From: Zygnema cylindricum
Lineage: Eukaryota; Streptophyta; Zygnematophyceae; Zygnematales; Zygnemataceae
Assembly (NCBI GenBank): GCA_037447655.1
Contig: JBBHKE010003528.1
Location: 35,216-99,215, forward strand
Direction of reading: 5' to 3'
DNA length: 64,000 bases
The translations under genes were made by a program, and so were the position numbers. Below are positions 1 through 11,135 of this stretch, in pieces (the stretch's first letter is position 1; the number at the start of each line of letters is the position of its first letter). The notes under the pieces were generated by a model. That model saw nothing but the letters and a program-made list of their open reading frames with translations. It had not been told where the DNA came from and made no database searches.

Positions 1-786
1 TGCAATCAAGTCCAGGTGGTCGGCTTATCTCGTAAATAATTACACTCAGTTTCAATCCGCAAAGTGCAGTTAAATCTTGAAACAACGAGTCCTAACACAG
101 TATTTTTTGGTGCACCGAAGATTAGATCGGTCTCTATCAGCGGATTGAAAAACGGGGCTCACATCATGTTGGACAAAAAAGAATACAGGCATGCTATTGT
201 TAAGGACCGGCCACTAACCGAGGATCATAACGAAACTGAAACCATGATAGCCATCCTGTTTGAACCGAACATATTCCGTGAACCCCGACTTCCTCTGTCC
301 CACGACAAAGTCATGACAGAGGACTCTTTTTGGGATCTGGTTGTACTACACTCGGGGCAAAAAGTTAGGCGACTATCTCTGGCTAGATTAGAAGCCACGT
401 GGTTTTTTATGACACAATCCTGAGCAACAAAGTTCTAAATTGACGTGAAACGCCTAACTTTGACTCACATTAATAAATGCTCTATTCGGCTGGTGGACCT
501 GAACTAACGTCCTACTGATAGCCAACAGCAAAATCTACCAGACTATCCCAAAAGTTACGTGGCGTTCCACAATGTAGCCCCCAATAGGACAGTTGGCATC
601 TTGTCACATGTAACAGGATGGTAATCTTTGGAACGGAGTAACTTTGTCTTCCGGCCTCCGTTAGGCGCGAAATAAAGTGCGTTCCGTTCAGTTAGGAAAA
701 TAGAAGAATCTAGTCTGGCTGAGTGCGCTCCTTTCCCCGTACTTTAAGGACCGTACAGAGGAAAAAGGGCCCGGGAATCTTTGGTA
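1..786. other. Unassigned sequence left of Copia element A
   Basis: I see no recognisable gene or terminal repeat here. An open frame runs from 64 to 423 on the plus strand, but it has no ATG at its start, matches no family I know and has no splice context. The 5' LTR and the first part of gag of the neighbouring Copia element are not visible, so that element is either cut off or rearranged before about 787. Confidence 0.5.
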
Positions 787-806
787 AGATAAAAGGGGTG
801 CCTGTG

Positions 807-1076
807 AAGCACATGAGCTTGACAGAGCTCTAGTTGGCTGAGCAAAAGCTAGTGAGTTACACTTACAAACGAGGAAAGATGTTAGACTACTGTAATGATT
901 TTTCTTGTTTGTATATAGAGATGGAAAGAGTCGGGTGGACAGGTACAAAGAAAATGAAAGTTAACACCGTTATCATGAAGTTACCAGATGAGTTCGAGAA
1001 CATAGTGTACCGAGTACAGGAAATGCTTGATAGTTCATGGAAATGGAACACAGTGGTCAAGATGATACTTGTGTAG
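807..1076 (+). pseudogene. Copia A gag fragment
   Basis: Remnant of the Copia gag (UBN2/retrotran_gag type). The translation reads LAEQKLVSYTYKRGKMLDYC and continues with KVNTVIMKLPDEFENIVYRV, the region that normally follows the gag N-terminus. The homologous segment of element B is at 16016-16429 (INTLIMKLLDEYEDIIYRMQ). A TAG at 831-833 interrupts the frame, and the frame ends at 1076 before any zinc knuckle. The protein would form the virus-like particle; this copy cannot. Confidence 0.75.
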
Positions 1077-1203
1077 GAAAACACAATGGAAATTAGGAGA
1101 GGAGGTTAAAACATTCAAGCTCTAGCAACAGGAGTGGACAGATGGGGGAAGGACTCAAAGAAATCGTACAAAGGGGAAAGAGATCATTCTCGAGGACCGA
1201 GGC

Positions 1204-2483
1204 CCCCAAAAGGTACTTACATTCTCAAATGTACTCTACATTCCTCAGCTGAGTAAAAATCTTGTCTCTACTTCTGTGTTAGATGACAAGGAGTTTGATA
1301 CCTTCACTAAAAAGGGAGTCTTTACAACTTAGTTTGGGGATGAAGTTTACTTCACGGCAGATAAGGGTAGCAAAGGAATATTAGGCTTAACCTGCGTAAT
1401 GAAAATAATAATGCTTTCTATGTTGGTGTTCCTAAGTTGATGATTTGACATAAGCGGTTGGGGCATGTGCATTTTGATAGGTTGAGGGAAATGAAAAAGC
1501 TTTGGGTAGTAGAAGGAATTCAGTTTGGGGATAATGAAATGATGGAAGATTGTAGTGGTTGTGCTCAAGGTAAGGCTCACAGACTTCCCTTTCCTAAAGC
1601 CACCACATTTACAGGTGATAAAGTGTTAGATTTGGTCCACACAGATATTTGAGGACCTGCAAAAGTACCTTCGGTTGGAGGAAAGAGGTTTATGATTACA
1701 ATAATCGATGACTGGTCTAGATACTCTAGAGTCTATTTTCAGAAAACAAAGTCTGAAGCATCAACTTACTTCAAAGAATATAAAGCATGGAGTGAGAAGT
1801 TGCAGGAAACCACCATTAAAAAGATAAGGAATGATAATGGGGAAGAATATAACTCTTACCATTTTGAGGAATATTTGAGAGATGAGGGAGTGCAGCACCA
1901 GAAAACTGTACTATATAACGCGGAACAAAATGGGGTAGCTACGAGATTGAATCAAACACTAGGAGATAGTGCATGCAGTATGTTGGCAGACAAGAAAATA
2001 GGAAAGAGATTTTGGGCGGAAGCAATAAACTGTGCTAACTACATTAAGAATAGAGTCCTTACCTTAGCTCTAAAGGGAGTGACACTTAATGAGAGATGGG
2101 TTGGAAGGAAACCAAATATCTCACACCTTAAAGTATTCGGTAGCCAAGATTACAGTCTTGACACGGATAGGAAAAACTGGAAACTAGATGCTAAGGGAAA
2201 ACGTAGATACTTTGTGGGATATGATGAGGATGTTGAGGGACATAAAGTCTATGACTTAGCAAAGAAAGATATCATTCTGGTCAAACACTTAGTTGTCATG
2301 AATGAAGGGAAGTCATTTGACCCCTTCAAATATATAAAGAAGATAAGAATCAGATTTGAGTCTGAAAGTGAGGAGAACTCAGTCGTTCCTGAAATGGACA
2401 TGAGTGAAACCCTGATTGCATATTCATGGGGGATCCGAGATACAAAAGACTCACCGGAAACCTCACATACTCCTATGGACTAG
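1204..2483 (+). pseudogene. Copia A protease tail, GAG-pre-integrase and integrase
   Basis: From 1204 the translation reads LTFSNVLYIPQLSKNLVSTS, the usual stretch downstream of the Copia protease. HKRLGHVHFDRL and DCSGCAQGK near 1449-1575 form the HHCC zinc domain of GAG-pre-integrase/integrase. The catalytic core follows: DLVHTDI with the first Asp, and IRNDNGEEY with the second. The position expected to hold the third acidic residue (normally NGVxER) reads NGVATR, so the catalytic Glu is gone. A TGA at 1650-1652 replaces a Trp codon. The frame shifts between about 2426 and 2480 into the next segment. Confidence 0.85.
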
Positions 2484-4258
2484 AGGAGATAGAAGAAGTG
2501 GGACCAGAACTGGCTTCCATGGACAAGGGAGCCGATGAGACAGTGAGGAGAAATCCAAGACTTCCATCCATTCCAGCTTCAGAGTTTAAGGGAGGGAGAA
2601 GGAGCAGCAATAGGATACAGGGAAAACAGGCCGCTCATAAGGTAACTAAGCTATCTCACCCAAATGAGCCTCAGTCTTACTCGGAGCCAATGAATAGTCC
2701 GGAGAAAGAAAGATGGATTAGAGCCATAAATGATGAGATGGCTTCTATCATGGAAGCAAATACTTAGGAACTAGCAGATTGTCCTCCAGACAAAAAATCT
2801 ATTAGGTGTAAAAAGGTATTTAAACTAAAACTAAACCCAGATAATACCATTGAGAGAAATAAGGCTCGATTGGTAGCGAAGGGGTTCATCCAAAAAGAGG
2901 GGAATGACTATGAGGAGACCTTTGCTCCAATTGTTCGGTTTCCATCAGTAAGGATTCTCCTCAGTCTGGCAGCAACGCAAGACATGGAAATCCACTAGAT
3001 GGACATTAAAACTGCTTTTCTTAATGGTGAGTTAGAGGAAGAAATTTTCATGAGACAACCCGAGGGGTTCGTGGAAGAAGGAGAAGAGAGAAAAGTCTGC
3101 AGGCTTATAAAGTCCTTAAATCAACTAAAGCATGCTCCGCGACAGTGGAATAAGAAACTAGATGAGTTTCTTACCCGTCGGGGATATATCCGTATCAGCT
3201 CTGAACATTCTATTTATATGTTTGAAGATGAGAATGGTGTCATTTTTATTGCAATATATGTGGATGATTTGCTTGTGTTAAGTAAATCTTTGGGAAAGAT
3301 CAATAAGTTAAAAAGAGATCTTAGAGGTAGATTTGATATCAAGGATGTAAGGGAGGCAAGATATATTTTAGGGATTCAAATGGAGAGAGATAGGGGGAAG
3401 AAAATTATCATACTTACTCAAAAATTAGCAAAAGGTAATAAGCTTGAAAAATTCCAGATGGAAAATGCTAACAATTGTACCACTCGCATGGACTTGAAAA
3501 AAGTAAGTGAGGGGAGTGAAGAAGGAGGAGTGATGATCTTAGATGATCAGATGAGTTCAGAGGAAAAAGAGTTTATAAAGTTTATCCCTTATAGACAGGT
3601 CGTTGGAAGTTTAATCTATTTTATGAACTGTACCAGGTGAAACATAGCGGCAGCTGTTAAAGTGCTCAGTAGGAGTCCTAATGATCCTAAGAAGAGAGAC
3701 TGGGAGGCAGCCAAGAGAGTCATGAGATATCTGGTGGGAATTAGAGAGTTATGGTTGCATTTGGTAGGGGAGCACACTGACATCACTACTTGGATTGATG
3801 TCAGTTATGGGGACGCACCTATAAGAAGATGCACTTTTGGGTATGTGTTGTATGTTGGGGAAGGTGCATGCTGTTGGAGCAGTAAGCAACAAAAGGTGGT
3901 TGCTCAGTCTACTATAGAGGCTGAGTACATGGCCTCTTGTTCTGCTGTGAAAGAGATGATGTGGGTCAAATCCTTGCTGCAAGAACTGGGGTATAAGAAG
4001 GAGGGAGTGCATGAAGTGTTTTGTGATAATCAAGCTGCCTTTGACATTGCAGCTAATCCAAAACATCATTTTAAAGCTAAGCATATAGACATAAGATTGA
4101 GTTTTGTGAGGGAAAAAGTTGAAAATAAGATTGTGAATCTTGTATATAGATCTGATGAAGAAATGGTGGCTGATATGATGACAAAGCCAGTGCCCTTTCA
4201 TAAATTGAAATATTGTAGAGAAAAATGTGGACTAAAACTGAAGGTAAAATTAGACTAG
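2426..4258 (+). pseudogene. Copia A reverse transcriptase and RNase H
   Basis: The linker PRLPSIPASEFKGGRRSSNR is followed by the RT domain: ARLVAKGF near 2866, MDIKTAFLNGELEEE at 2999, and the catalytic YVDD at 3257-3268. RNase H follows to 4258 with WSSKQQKVVAQSTIEAEYMA, DNQAA and HIDIRLSFVREKV. In-frame stops at 2765-2767 (Trp to TAG), 2996-2998 (Gln to TAG) and 3638-3640, plus frame changes, break it. The nearest relative in the window is the minus-strand pol of element G at 55620-58500, which shares long blocks of residues. Confidence 0.88.
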
Positions 4259-4271
4259 AAAATAAGGGGAG

Positions 4272-4857
4272 TGTTGAAATTAATAAATTTCTGGAGTATT
4301 TTCTAGGTGTAAATATATTAGTACAAAAGGAAAAGAAAAGGACTGACAGCCTGCCTCCACCTCCTTTCACTAGCCCCCATACATGTTGTAGTCACTGAAG
4401 GATAGAGAGGGTGGTTGATCCATGGCTGCCTTAGTTCAACAGGCAGTTATTTTTAGTAAGTTATTAAAAATATAATTGACGGACCCAAGATTTTATCCCG
4501 GTACCGGCCGTCCGTCGAGTTGGTCGGTAGCGGTCAGCTTTATCCTATTAGACTAGGACCAATGCTAAATTTTATAAGGTTTGATAGATATTTATGTATT
4601 TAGGAATGAACTAATTCATTTAACTCAAACTATATACGACATGCATAGATACCGTTTTTGTAAAGTACGGAATACGGTACAGTTTCGAAACGGATACAGC
4701 GCATTTTGTTTCGACAGCGAAACAAATATCGCGCAAGTATTTATAACGGCTGAGATTGCATTTCGATTCAAATCTAACGGCCGAACCATCGTCGAAATCC
4801 CAGAATGATCACTTTAGCATTTAGTGACGTGGCATGACCTGGCACCACGTGGAGAAA
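4272..4857 (+). repeat. 3' LTR of Copia A, first segment
   Basis: Begins TGTTGAAATTAATAAATT directly after the purine tract at 4261-4271. Diagnostic blocks shared with the LTRs at 14340, 17341 and 62629 are the CAGCCTGCCT stretch, GCCCCCATACATGTTGTAGTC, ATGGCTGCC, and a block around 4700-4800 nearly identical to 63050-63160 (TTTCGACAGCGAAACAAATA). It ends in the 5-bp AGAAA duplicated by insertion of element C. Confidence 0.88.
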
Positions 4858-5545
4858 TGTTTAAGGTCATGGGCATTTAGACTCGGTTGTGATCAACTCC
4901 AACTAGGAGTCACACTTCCACCAGCTGGGATATTCGTCCCTGGAGATGCAGTTGGAGCACCAAGGCTAATAGGAGCAATTCTAACAGGAGCTGAGCCATT
5001 ATCAAATATGTTAGGGGATGCAAACCGAAAGAGGAATACCTATTAGACTAGATCAATACAGTAAGATATGTAACTACAAATGAAAGAGGTCTTTCAACCA
5101 AACAAATATGTACTACAAGCAGATCAAAGACAATAGAGCACAAAACACCTTAAACTACACTTAGTGCTCTCATTTCCTTAAGCTCTGTGTAGAATGTACA
5201 TTCTGTATCGAATTGATCAATCCTAATTGAACTAAATACTCAAAAGATATAGAAAATATCTAAAACGTATGTACAGGGTTCACTAGACAACCTACTAACA
5301 AAAATCGAAGTGTTTGGACCAGAATTGTCCACTAACAATATCTGTACCCTAAAAATTCGGGTGATTCTTATCATGTCCACATTCATTTGCGGCCCTACAC
5401 ACTAATTTACTTAAAGATAACTATTCTTGTAGATACTACAAAATTTCCACACTAAATTTGGTAAATATTGAACAGTTGGTATTCCAAAAATATTCTAAGT
5501 CCTAGACTCAAATTTCTAATGCTTACTAAAGCTTACTTTTCAATA
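4858..5545 (-). repeat. 3' LTR of Copia C
   Basis: 688 bp. The plus-strand right edge CTTTTCAATA is followed by CTCCCCTT, the complement of the purine tract. The left edge TGTTTAAGGTCATGG matches TGTTGAAGGTCATGG at 8460. It is flanked by the TSD AGAAA and sits inside the 3' LTR of element A. Confidence 0.85.
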
Positions 5546-5960
5546 CTCCCCTTAAACTTTAGAAGACTAACTCACTTAGACCACATGCTTTTCTGCAGTT
5601 CTCCAACTTAGGAGCGGGAAGGGCTTTTGTCAACATGTCGGCAACCATTTTCTCATCTGGTTAATAACAAACTTTGACCACTTTTGCAAATACTTTCTCT
5701 CGTACCAAATGTAGCCGAATGTCCATATGTTTACTCTTAAAATGGTTACTTGGGTTTGTAGCAACAGAAATAGTTGCTTGATTATCGCACCACATTAATT
5801 GTGTCCCGTGTTGTGTAAAACCCAATTCTATGACTTTTCAATAGTTTGGGCCTCCATGATGGACTTCATTTCTTCATTAACTGCTTCTACCCAATGTTCC
5901 CTTTCATTACACGAAAAAGCTTTCGTTAACGTTAGAAGCTCTTCTGTGTGTGCTGAGTGA
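5546..5960 (-). pseudogene. Copia C RNase H remnant
   Basis: On the minus strand the RT entry block ending EEMKSIMEAQT (about 5845-5880) is joined directly to RNase H residues LMWCDNQATISVATN, HFKSKHMDIRLHLVRER and, in a shifted frame, ADMLTKALP-like residues. The roughly 700-bp RT core that should lie between them is absent. The purine tract AAGGGGAG at about 5546-5553 borders the 3' LTR. Confidence 0.72.
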
Positions 5961-6694
5961 GCAAAAGCTGCACTTTCTCCCCTGAGTCGTGCACTTCGCC
6001 TAACTCCTCCTGGAAATTCTCTCGCTGGTGTAGATGGCTGGGTCCTCCTCCTTCATACATATGATTCTTCTTGTGATTCAGTTTTGGCTTGAGGTAGAGG
6101 AAAGTCTGTTATTCTTTCGGGCATAACACTTCCTGTTTCTGGTGGAGAAGATGATTGCAAGTCACTTTGAGCTAATGTAGATGCATTTTATACATTTTTC
6201 TTGAAAAACATGGGATTTTCCTCTAAAAAGATATAATCAACACTTCGACTTTTCTTTTTATCGCGACGTTGACTAAATACACCTACTCGTTTTACCTCAT
6301 CCTTTACTATGATGTTCCTGGCTACCACAACTTTATTTCTCTTAACGTCATATACTTTATAACCCTTAGCATGATCATCATACCCTAAAAATATGCCTGG
6401 TGTGCCTTTAAGCTCTCATTTCCATTTTTGTGGATCATTATCTAGGAAGAATACCTTACTTCCAAAAACGTTGAACTGACTTACATTTGGTTTCTGTCCT
6501 ATCCACATTTCATACAGGTTTATCTTTTACTGCCCTTGTTTCTAGCCTGTTTCTCACATAAGCTGCACAATGCATAGCCTATGGCCAAAATTTTAAATTT
6601 ATGTCTATATCAGCCATCATTGTCGTAGCACACTTAGATATGGTCATATTCATCCTTTTTGAAACACCGTTTTGTTCCGGAGAATGAGGAACGG

Positions 6695-7775
6695 TTAGTT
6701 GACGTGAGATTCATGCAATTTTATGAATTCTGCAAACTCATTAGAAATGTACTCCCCTCGATTATCAGATTTGAACCGCGCTATCTTTCTCTCATGTAGA
6801 TTCTCAACCCAAGCCTTATACTCGTTAAATTTTGAAAAGACTTCATCCTTACTTTTCAAAAAATAAATTGTAGTAAATCTACTATATTCATAAGTAAAGG
6901 TAAGCATAAACTTAGCTCCTCCCACAGATGGATACCTAGATGGTCCCCATACATCTGAATAAATTAGTTTTAGCACCGTGCTACTTCTATGATCAGTTTG
7001 CGAAGGGAAAGGCAACTTATGATTTTTTCCCATTGCACAACCATCACATACATTTGATGCTGGTTTTTGACTAATTTTTACACCTTCCACCATTTTTTGA
7101 TTTACCATCTTTTCTAATCTATCATAATTTCACATTTTCTAAACGTTTATGCCATAAATCACAATCACTGATTACAGTTGAGTACATAACATCATTATCA
7201 TTATCATTTGCAAGACTCAACCGATACAAATTGTTTCCTCCATCATATCCCTCTGCCGCTATTTTCCTATTCTTACTTACTATTTTCTTTCCATTCTCAG
7301 ATATAGTTTTAAAACCTTTCTTTTCTACCACTGATGTCGAGAAAAAGTTTCTTTTAAAAGCTTGGACATGCACAACATCTTCCAAGACCCTTTTGACAAG
7401 TTTTCCCTCTACGTTCAACATAAGTGACACCCTCCCTTTTGCCTTCGACTCAACAAAGGTATCATCACTAAAATAAATTTTGATGGGTGAAATTGATTGA
7501 ATACTCTCAAACAGATGGCGATTGCAGCACATCTGTGCAGATGCACCGGAGTCCATTATCCATTCGTCTTCCTCCACGCATTCCGTTGCTTGTGCCAACG
7601 CAAAGTATTTCTTTTTGTTGTTGGTGGGAAAGTTGTTCACGTCCTCCTCCTTAAGTTTGTTGAAGAGAGCAGTTGGTCGACCACCTGATTGAGAAGGAAC
7701 CCGACTTTCGTCCCATCCAGAGCAAAAATTTCCTCTGGCTTTCGCTCTCTTATATGCATTACACATTCTAAACAC
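6695..7775 (-). pseudogene. Copia C protease, GAG-pre-integrase and integrase
   Basis: The frame 7775-7122 holds the aspartic protease site (EDEWIMDSGASAQMCC, with D-S-G-A) and then VEGKLVKRVLEDVVHVQAFK, ending in DLWHKRLENVKL of GAG-pre-integrase. The frame 7108-6695 continues with the zinc-binding CDGCAMGKNHKLPFP, IYSDVWGPS with the first catalytic Asp, and ARFKSDNRGEYIS with the second. The frame is lost at HESHVN, before the catalytic Glu. The rest of integrase down to about 5960 is only recognisable in broken pieces. Confidence 0.78.
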
Positions 7776-7904
7776 ATGCCCTTTTTCATCACAGGACTAG
7801 CAGGTTAAAGGTGACTTTCTAGGACCATTACCTCTACCACTGCCACTACCAATATTAGAATCTGAAAACTGGTTAACTAGTGCCAGAACAGACTTAACAT
7901 TACC

Positions 7905-8650
7905 TCATTGTGAAATCAGGTTAGCTTTTTCACTCAAAATAAGTTGAATTGCTAATGCTATGTTCCATTGACGCTGTGGAAGAGCCCTAAGCCTATCCAT
8001 GGCTCCCTTATACTCATTGGGTAAGGTTCTCATCAATAACATAGCCTGCTGAGGTGGTGAAAAGTCCCCACCTGACTTGTACTCTGAACAAACAACCTTT
8101 TCATAGCATGGCAATGATCTAACATACTACCTCTAGAATATCTAAATTCAAATATTTATGTGGCTATATTAGTCTGAACACTGACTTCAAGATGAACATA
8201 CATAGCTTATACACTAAACCAGATTTGAGAAGCCTTTTTCATATCAAGGTAAGACATTACCAACTCTTTTCTCATAAACTGCTTCAAGACATTGAGGCAA
8301 TGGAGATTCTTCTTTCTCCAATCCGGTGCAATCTCATCAGCAGTCCCATCCACAATGGATGACAAGTCCCTCTCTTCGAAATAGGAGCTCAGCATATCTT
8401 CCCAGTACAAGTAGTATGATCCATTAAAGATAGGCAATTTGGGCGGTGGGCCCATAACCTGTTGAAGGTCATGGGCATTTAGACTCCGCTGTGATCCACT
8501 CCCACTAGGAGTCACACTTGCACCAGCTGGGATATTCGTCCCTAGAGATGCAGGTGGAGCACTAGGGCTATTAAGAGCACTTAGAGATGCAGGTGGAGCA
8601 CTAAGGCTAATAGGAGCACTTCCAACAAGAGTTGAGCCATTATCAGACAT
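7905..8650 (-). pseudogene. Copia C gag
   Basis: The ATG at 8650 opens a frame that runs out of the LTR, through the primer site, and into the conserved gag start QQVMGPPPKLPIFNGSYYLY. About 64 codons, rich in Ser, Ala and Pro, lie within the LTR. The first frame stops at 8207. The second half resumes at 8114-7905 (AMLLMRTLPNEYKGAMDRLR), the usual gag middle, in another frame. The CCHC knuckle near 7760-7805 reads C-x-S-C-DEKG-H-VFRM-C with a TAG within the first Cys pair. Confidence 0.75.
8444..8459 (-). other. Primer-binding site of Copia C (half-tRNA type)
   Basis: Minus-strand sequence GGTTATGGGCCCACCG follows the LTR end CAACA directly. It is complementary to the anticodon stem-loop of plant initiator tRNA-Met (GGUGGGCCCAUAACC, from memory) rather than to a tRNA 3' end, which would give TGG at the start. 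See the finding on half-tRNA priming. Confidence 0.72.
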
Positions 8651-9184
8651 GTTAGCGGAAGCAAACCCAAAGAGGAATACCTATCAGACTAGATCAATAG
8701 TGTAAAATATGTAACTACAAATGAAAGAGGTTTTTCAACAAAAAAACATATACTACAAGCAAATCAAAGACAATAGAGCACAAAACACCTTAAACTGCAC
8801 TTAGTGCTCTCATTTCTTTAAGCTCTGTGTAGGATGTACATTCTGTATCGAATTGATCAATCCTAATTGAACTAAATACTCAAAGATCTAGAAAACATCT
8901 AAAACGTATGTACAAGGTTCACTAGACAACCTACTGACAAAAATCTAAGTGTTTGGACCAGAATTGTCCACTAACAATATCTGTACCCTAAAAATCCGGG
9001 TGATTCTTATCACGTCCACATTCATTTGCGGCCCTACACACTAATTTACTTAAAGATAACTATTCGTGTAGATACTACAAAAATTCCACACTAAATTTGG
9101 TAAATATTGAACAGTTGGAATTCCAAAAATGTTTGAAGTCCTAGACTCAAATTTCTAAGACTTACTAAAGCTTACTTTTCAATA
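8460..9184 (-). repeat. 5' LTR of Copia C
   Basis: 725 bp. Read on the minus strand it starts TATTGAAAAGTAAGC (TATTG stands where related LTRs have TGTTG) and ends CTTCAACA just before the primer site. It is nearly identical to the left LTR. The gag ATG at 8650-8648 lies inside this LTR. A block rich in GATGCAGGTGGAGCAC is duplicated near 8555-8610 and single in the left LTR, which explains part of the length difference. Confidence 0.85.
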
Positions 9185-9189
9185 AGAAA

Positions 9190-9638
9190 TAACATTCGGT
9201 CGCGGGAATTGCGAGGAACGTACGGACGAGTGGAAAATGGACACGCGTCCGCTCAATGGCCTTGTCGTACGAAGGTCGTACAAAAAGTACATCGGCAGTA
9301 GTACTTTTATGTACTTTACAGTATTCTGATTGGAGTATAATGTAGTAGATAGGGTTTGTGAGAGAGAGATCCAGGATTTAGAATATTTAGACAGTCACCT
9401 CTCCCTTAGGAGTTTTGTATAAATTGGCATCTTTGCCGACTTATAACTTATCGCCTGGATGGGCTTTTTTAGAGATTCTTTAACCTACGGACTCAAGAAA
9501 GTCCAGGCTGTAGAAGGGTGCAGTCAGATTGTCTACTTGTTAGCTTGGGTAGCAGAAGTTTCCATTGAAAGTGGGTTAGTTAATAATTATCTAGAGGCTT
9601 CCTGAATAATATAGTCCAATGGAGGACACAGAATTGCA
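9190..9638 (+). repeat. 3' LTR of Copia A, second segment
   Basis: Continues the LTR broken at 4857. From ACATTCGGTCGCGGGAATT on, it aligns with 63209-63672 of the solo LTR, including the region just upstream of TATAAATTGGCATC and the last block GTCCAATGGAGGACACA ending in GAATTGCA. The downstream flank (TGCAACAAG) belongs to an antisense LTR fragment of element D, so A probably inserted into D. Confidence 0.85.
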
Positions 9639-9804
9639 TGCAACAAGTGTGGGAGTTAAAGAGAGAAGTTAGAGGCAGACTGCCTTATCTTCTTTTCTAA
9701 ATTATATTTTATAACTAGAAAATACTAAACTAACCATCAATTTCTACACTAACAACTTGTCTACCTCCTTTCAAAATGACTTCAAAGCCTTTGCTTTCCA
9801 CTAA

Positions 9805-10500
9805 TTATGAAGAGAAAAGATTTTTTTTGAAGTCTACAACATACAAAACATTGTGAAGAGTTCTCTCTACCGCCTTTCCCCCCACATCAACCATTAAAGA
9901 TACATCACCCTGAGATGAGGTTTGAATACTCATCCCAGAAGCATAGTATATACTCTTTGGAGACGTTTGCTCCTGATTTGTATAAGTCGCCTTCTTCCAG
10001 CACATGTCGGTCGATGCTCCGATGTCCATGATCCATCCTGCATCCTTCGGACCCTCCATTGTTGCCGCCATAGCAAATAACTTTGCTTCCTCTTGCTCTT
10101 TGAAGCTCAGAGACTCATCTGAGTTGCCGCCATAGCAAATAACTTTGCTTCATCTTGCTCTTTGAAGCTCAGAGACTCATCTGCATCAGTTGCAGAAGCT
10201 GAAAAGATAGCATTTCCACGAGTAGGATTTCAAGAAAAGCATCTATGATATTTGCTTTGCTGCTAACCCGACCTGTATAAACCTGTCTCATTAGCCTTTT
10301 TCAACTTAGGACAATACCCATATCTATGACCCTTCTCAAAACAATATAAACAAGCAGTAGAAAATTGTCTATTTGGCCTCTGATTAAACTGATTAAAGTG
10401 ATTCTGGTTATGGTTAAACTAATTCCTATTCTGATTAAACTAAGCTTTTTTGTCAGATTATGTTGCAAAAGCTTCAACCATTCCTTCTCCTTCAATGAGT
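9805..10500 (-). pseudogene. Copia D gag zinc knuckle and protease
   Basis: An Asn/Gln-rich stretch (10370-10440) precedes the CCHC knuckle. A 74-bp block containing TTGCCGCCATAGCAAATAAC and CTTTGAAGCTCAGAGACTC occurs twice in tandem (10060-10182). The protease motif reads GWIMDIGASTDMC: the usual D-S/T-G is D-I-G, so it is probably inactive. LHNVLYVVDFKKNLFSS is the standard region just downstream. Confidence 0.7.
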
Positions 10501-10634
10501 TTAGTATTAGACTCTTCCTCCAATATTATATTGTATGCTAATTGAAACGACCAACTAGCTTTATCATGATTCTTTAACTAAGCAAACACATCTTTCATGC
10601 TACTACGAAGTCCTCTAATAAGCAAAGCAGCCTA

Positions 10635-11135
10635 TTAAAACTCAAGAAATGACCTCCTCACCAGAAGAGTCTGCATCAATAAGTGCACGAAAGATGTCAC
10701 AATACTCGACCATAGTTCCCCCGGAGTATTTTTGTACCCCCAAATTTTTCGAGCCACTAAGAGCTCCTCTTGGACATTCGCATTCTCAAAAGCAAATTTC
10801 AGTGATGTCCAAATCTCTTTCACCTTCTTCATTTTCATGAGAGACATGACCAGAATTTCTGAAATACAAATAATTAGATTGTTCCTTGCCATTGAATTCT
10901 TTTTCGCCGAACTTGGATCTGTTTCATCAAGAGAGCCATCGAAGACCCCCAATAAGTCACCAGTTTCAAACAAAGATTCAACCATCGCCGCCCAATACGT
11001 ATACTTTTGGCAATTGAAGATAGGAATTCTTGACGAAAGTCCCATAACTTGTTGTTCTACAACCACAGTTGTAGGAGGAGGACCAGCAGTAGAAGTGGAA
11101 GTAGACATGGAAAAACAGCAAAAGCTATCAAGCAC
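10635..11135 (-). pseudogene. Copia D gag N-terminal region
   Basis: The frame includes VEQQVMGLSSRIPIFNCQKY, the same gag start seen in B (VMGPPSRVPMFDGTDF) and C, followed by ESLFETGDLLGVFDGSLDE and ARKIWGYKNTPGELWSSIV. The likely start ATG at 11106 lies upstream of the primer-site remnant at 11049-11038, so as in B and C the first codons would be inside the LTR. Below 10635 the frame is broken by stops. Confidence 0.72.
11038..11049 (-). other. Degenerate half-tRNA primer site of element D
   Basis: The minus strand reads CAACA then AGTTATGGGACT. Compared with B and C (GGTTATGGGCCCACC) it differs at the first base and after GGG. It occupies the same place relative to gag QQVMG. Confidence 0.5.

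Larger units (their letters stand above)
4858..9184 (-). mobile_element. Ty1/Copia element C, RT-deleted, complete with TSD
   Basis: Minus-strand LTR element, 4327 bp. LTRs lie at 8460-9184 (5') and 4858-5545 (3'), and the TSD AGAAA is at 4853-4857 and 9185-9189. Internal order on the minus strand is gag (from 8650), zinc knuckle (about 7760-7800), protease, GAG-pre-integrase, integrase, a short start of the RT region, then directly RNase H. The body of the reverse transcriptase is missing at about 5845: the translation passes from the MKSIMEAQT block straight to the WCDNQATISVATN block of RNase H. It is therefore non-autonomous. Confidence 0.88.
787..9638 (+). mobile_element. Ty1/Copia element A, 5'-truncated, 3' LTR split by element C
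   Basis: Decayed Copia retrotransposon. In order it carries a gag remnant, GAG-pre-integrase and integrase, reverse transcriptase, RNase H, a purine tract (AATAAGGGGAG, 4261-4271) and a 3' LTR starting TGTTG at 4272. The LTR is interrupted at 4857 by minus-strand element C and resumes at 9190, ending GAATTGCA at 9638. Its rejoined length is 1035 bp, close to the 1044-bp solo LTR at 62629-63672, which begins and ends with similar sequence. No 5' LTR is present in the window. Domain order IN before RT is diagnostic of Copia. Confidence 0.88.
9639..11049 (-). mobile_element. Ty1/Copia element D, gag and protease only
   Basis: Minus-strand remnant related to B and C. Its gag is at 11135-10635, a zinc knuckle near 10354-10310 (CLYCFEKGHRYGYC, a perfect CX2CX4HX4C), and a protease region at 10071-9805. 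After KGFEVILKGGRQ near 9770 the pol frame ends, and an antisense LTR start follows (9754-9639, with the GGCAGTCTGCCTC block typical of the group). Integrase, RT and RNase H are absent. The element is cut at 9639 by the 3' LTR of A. Confidence 0.7.

Noticed and set aside
64-423. 119-codon open frame at the window start
   Set aside because: No ATG at its start, no known motif, no splice context.
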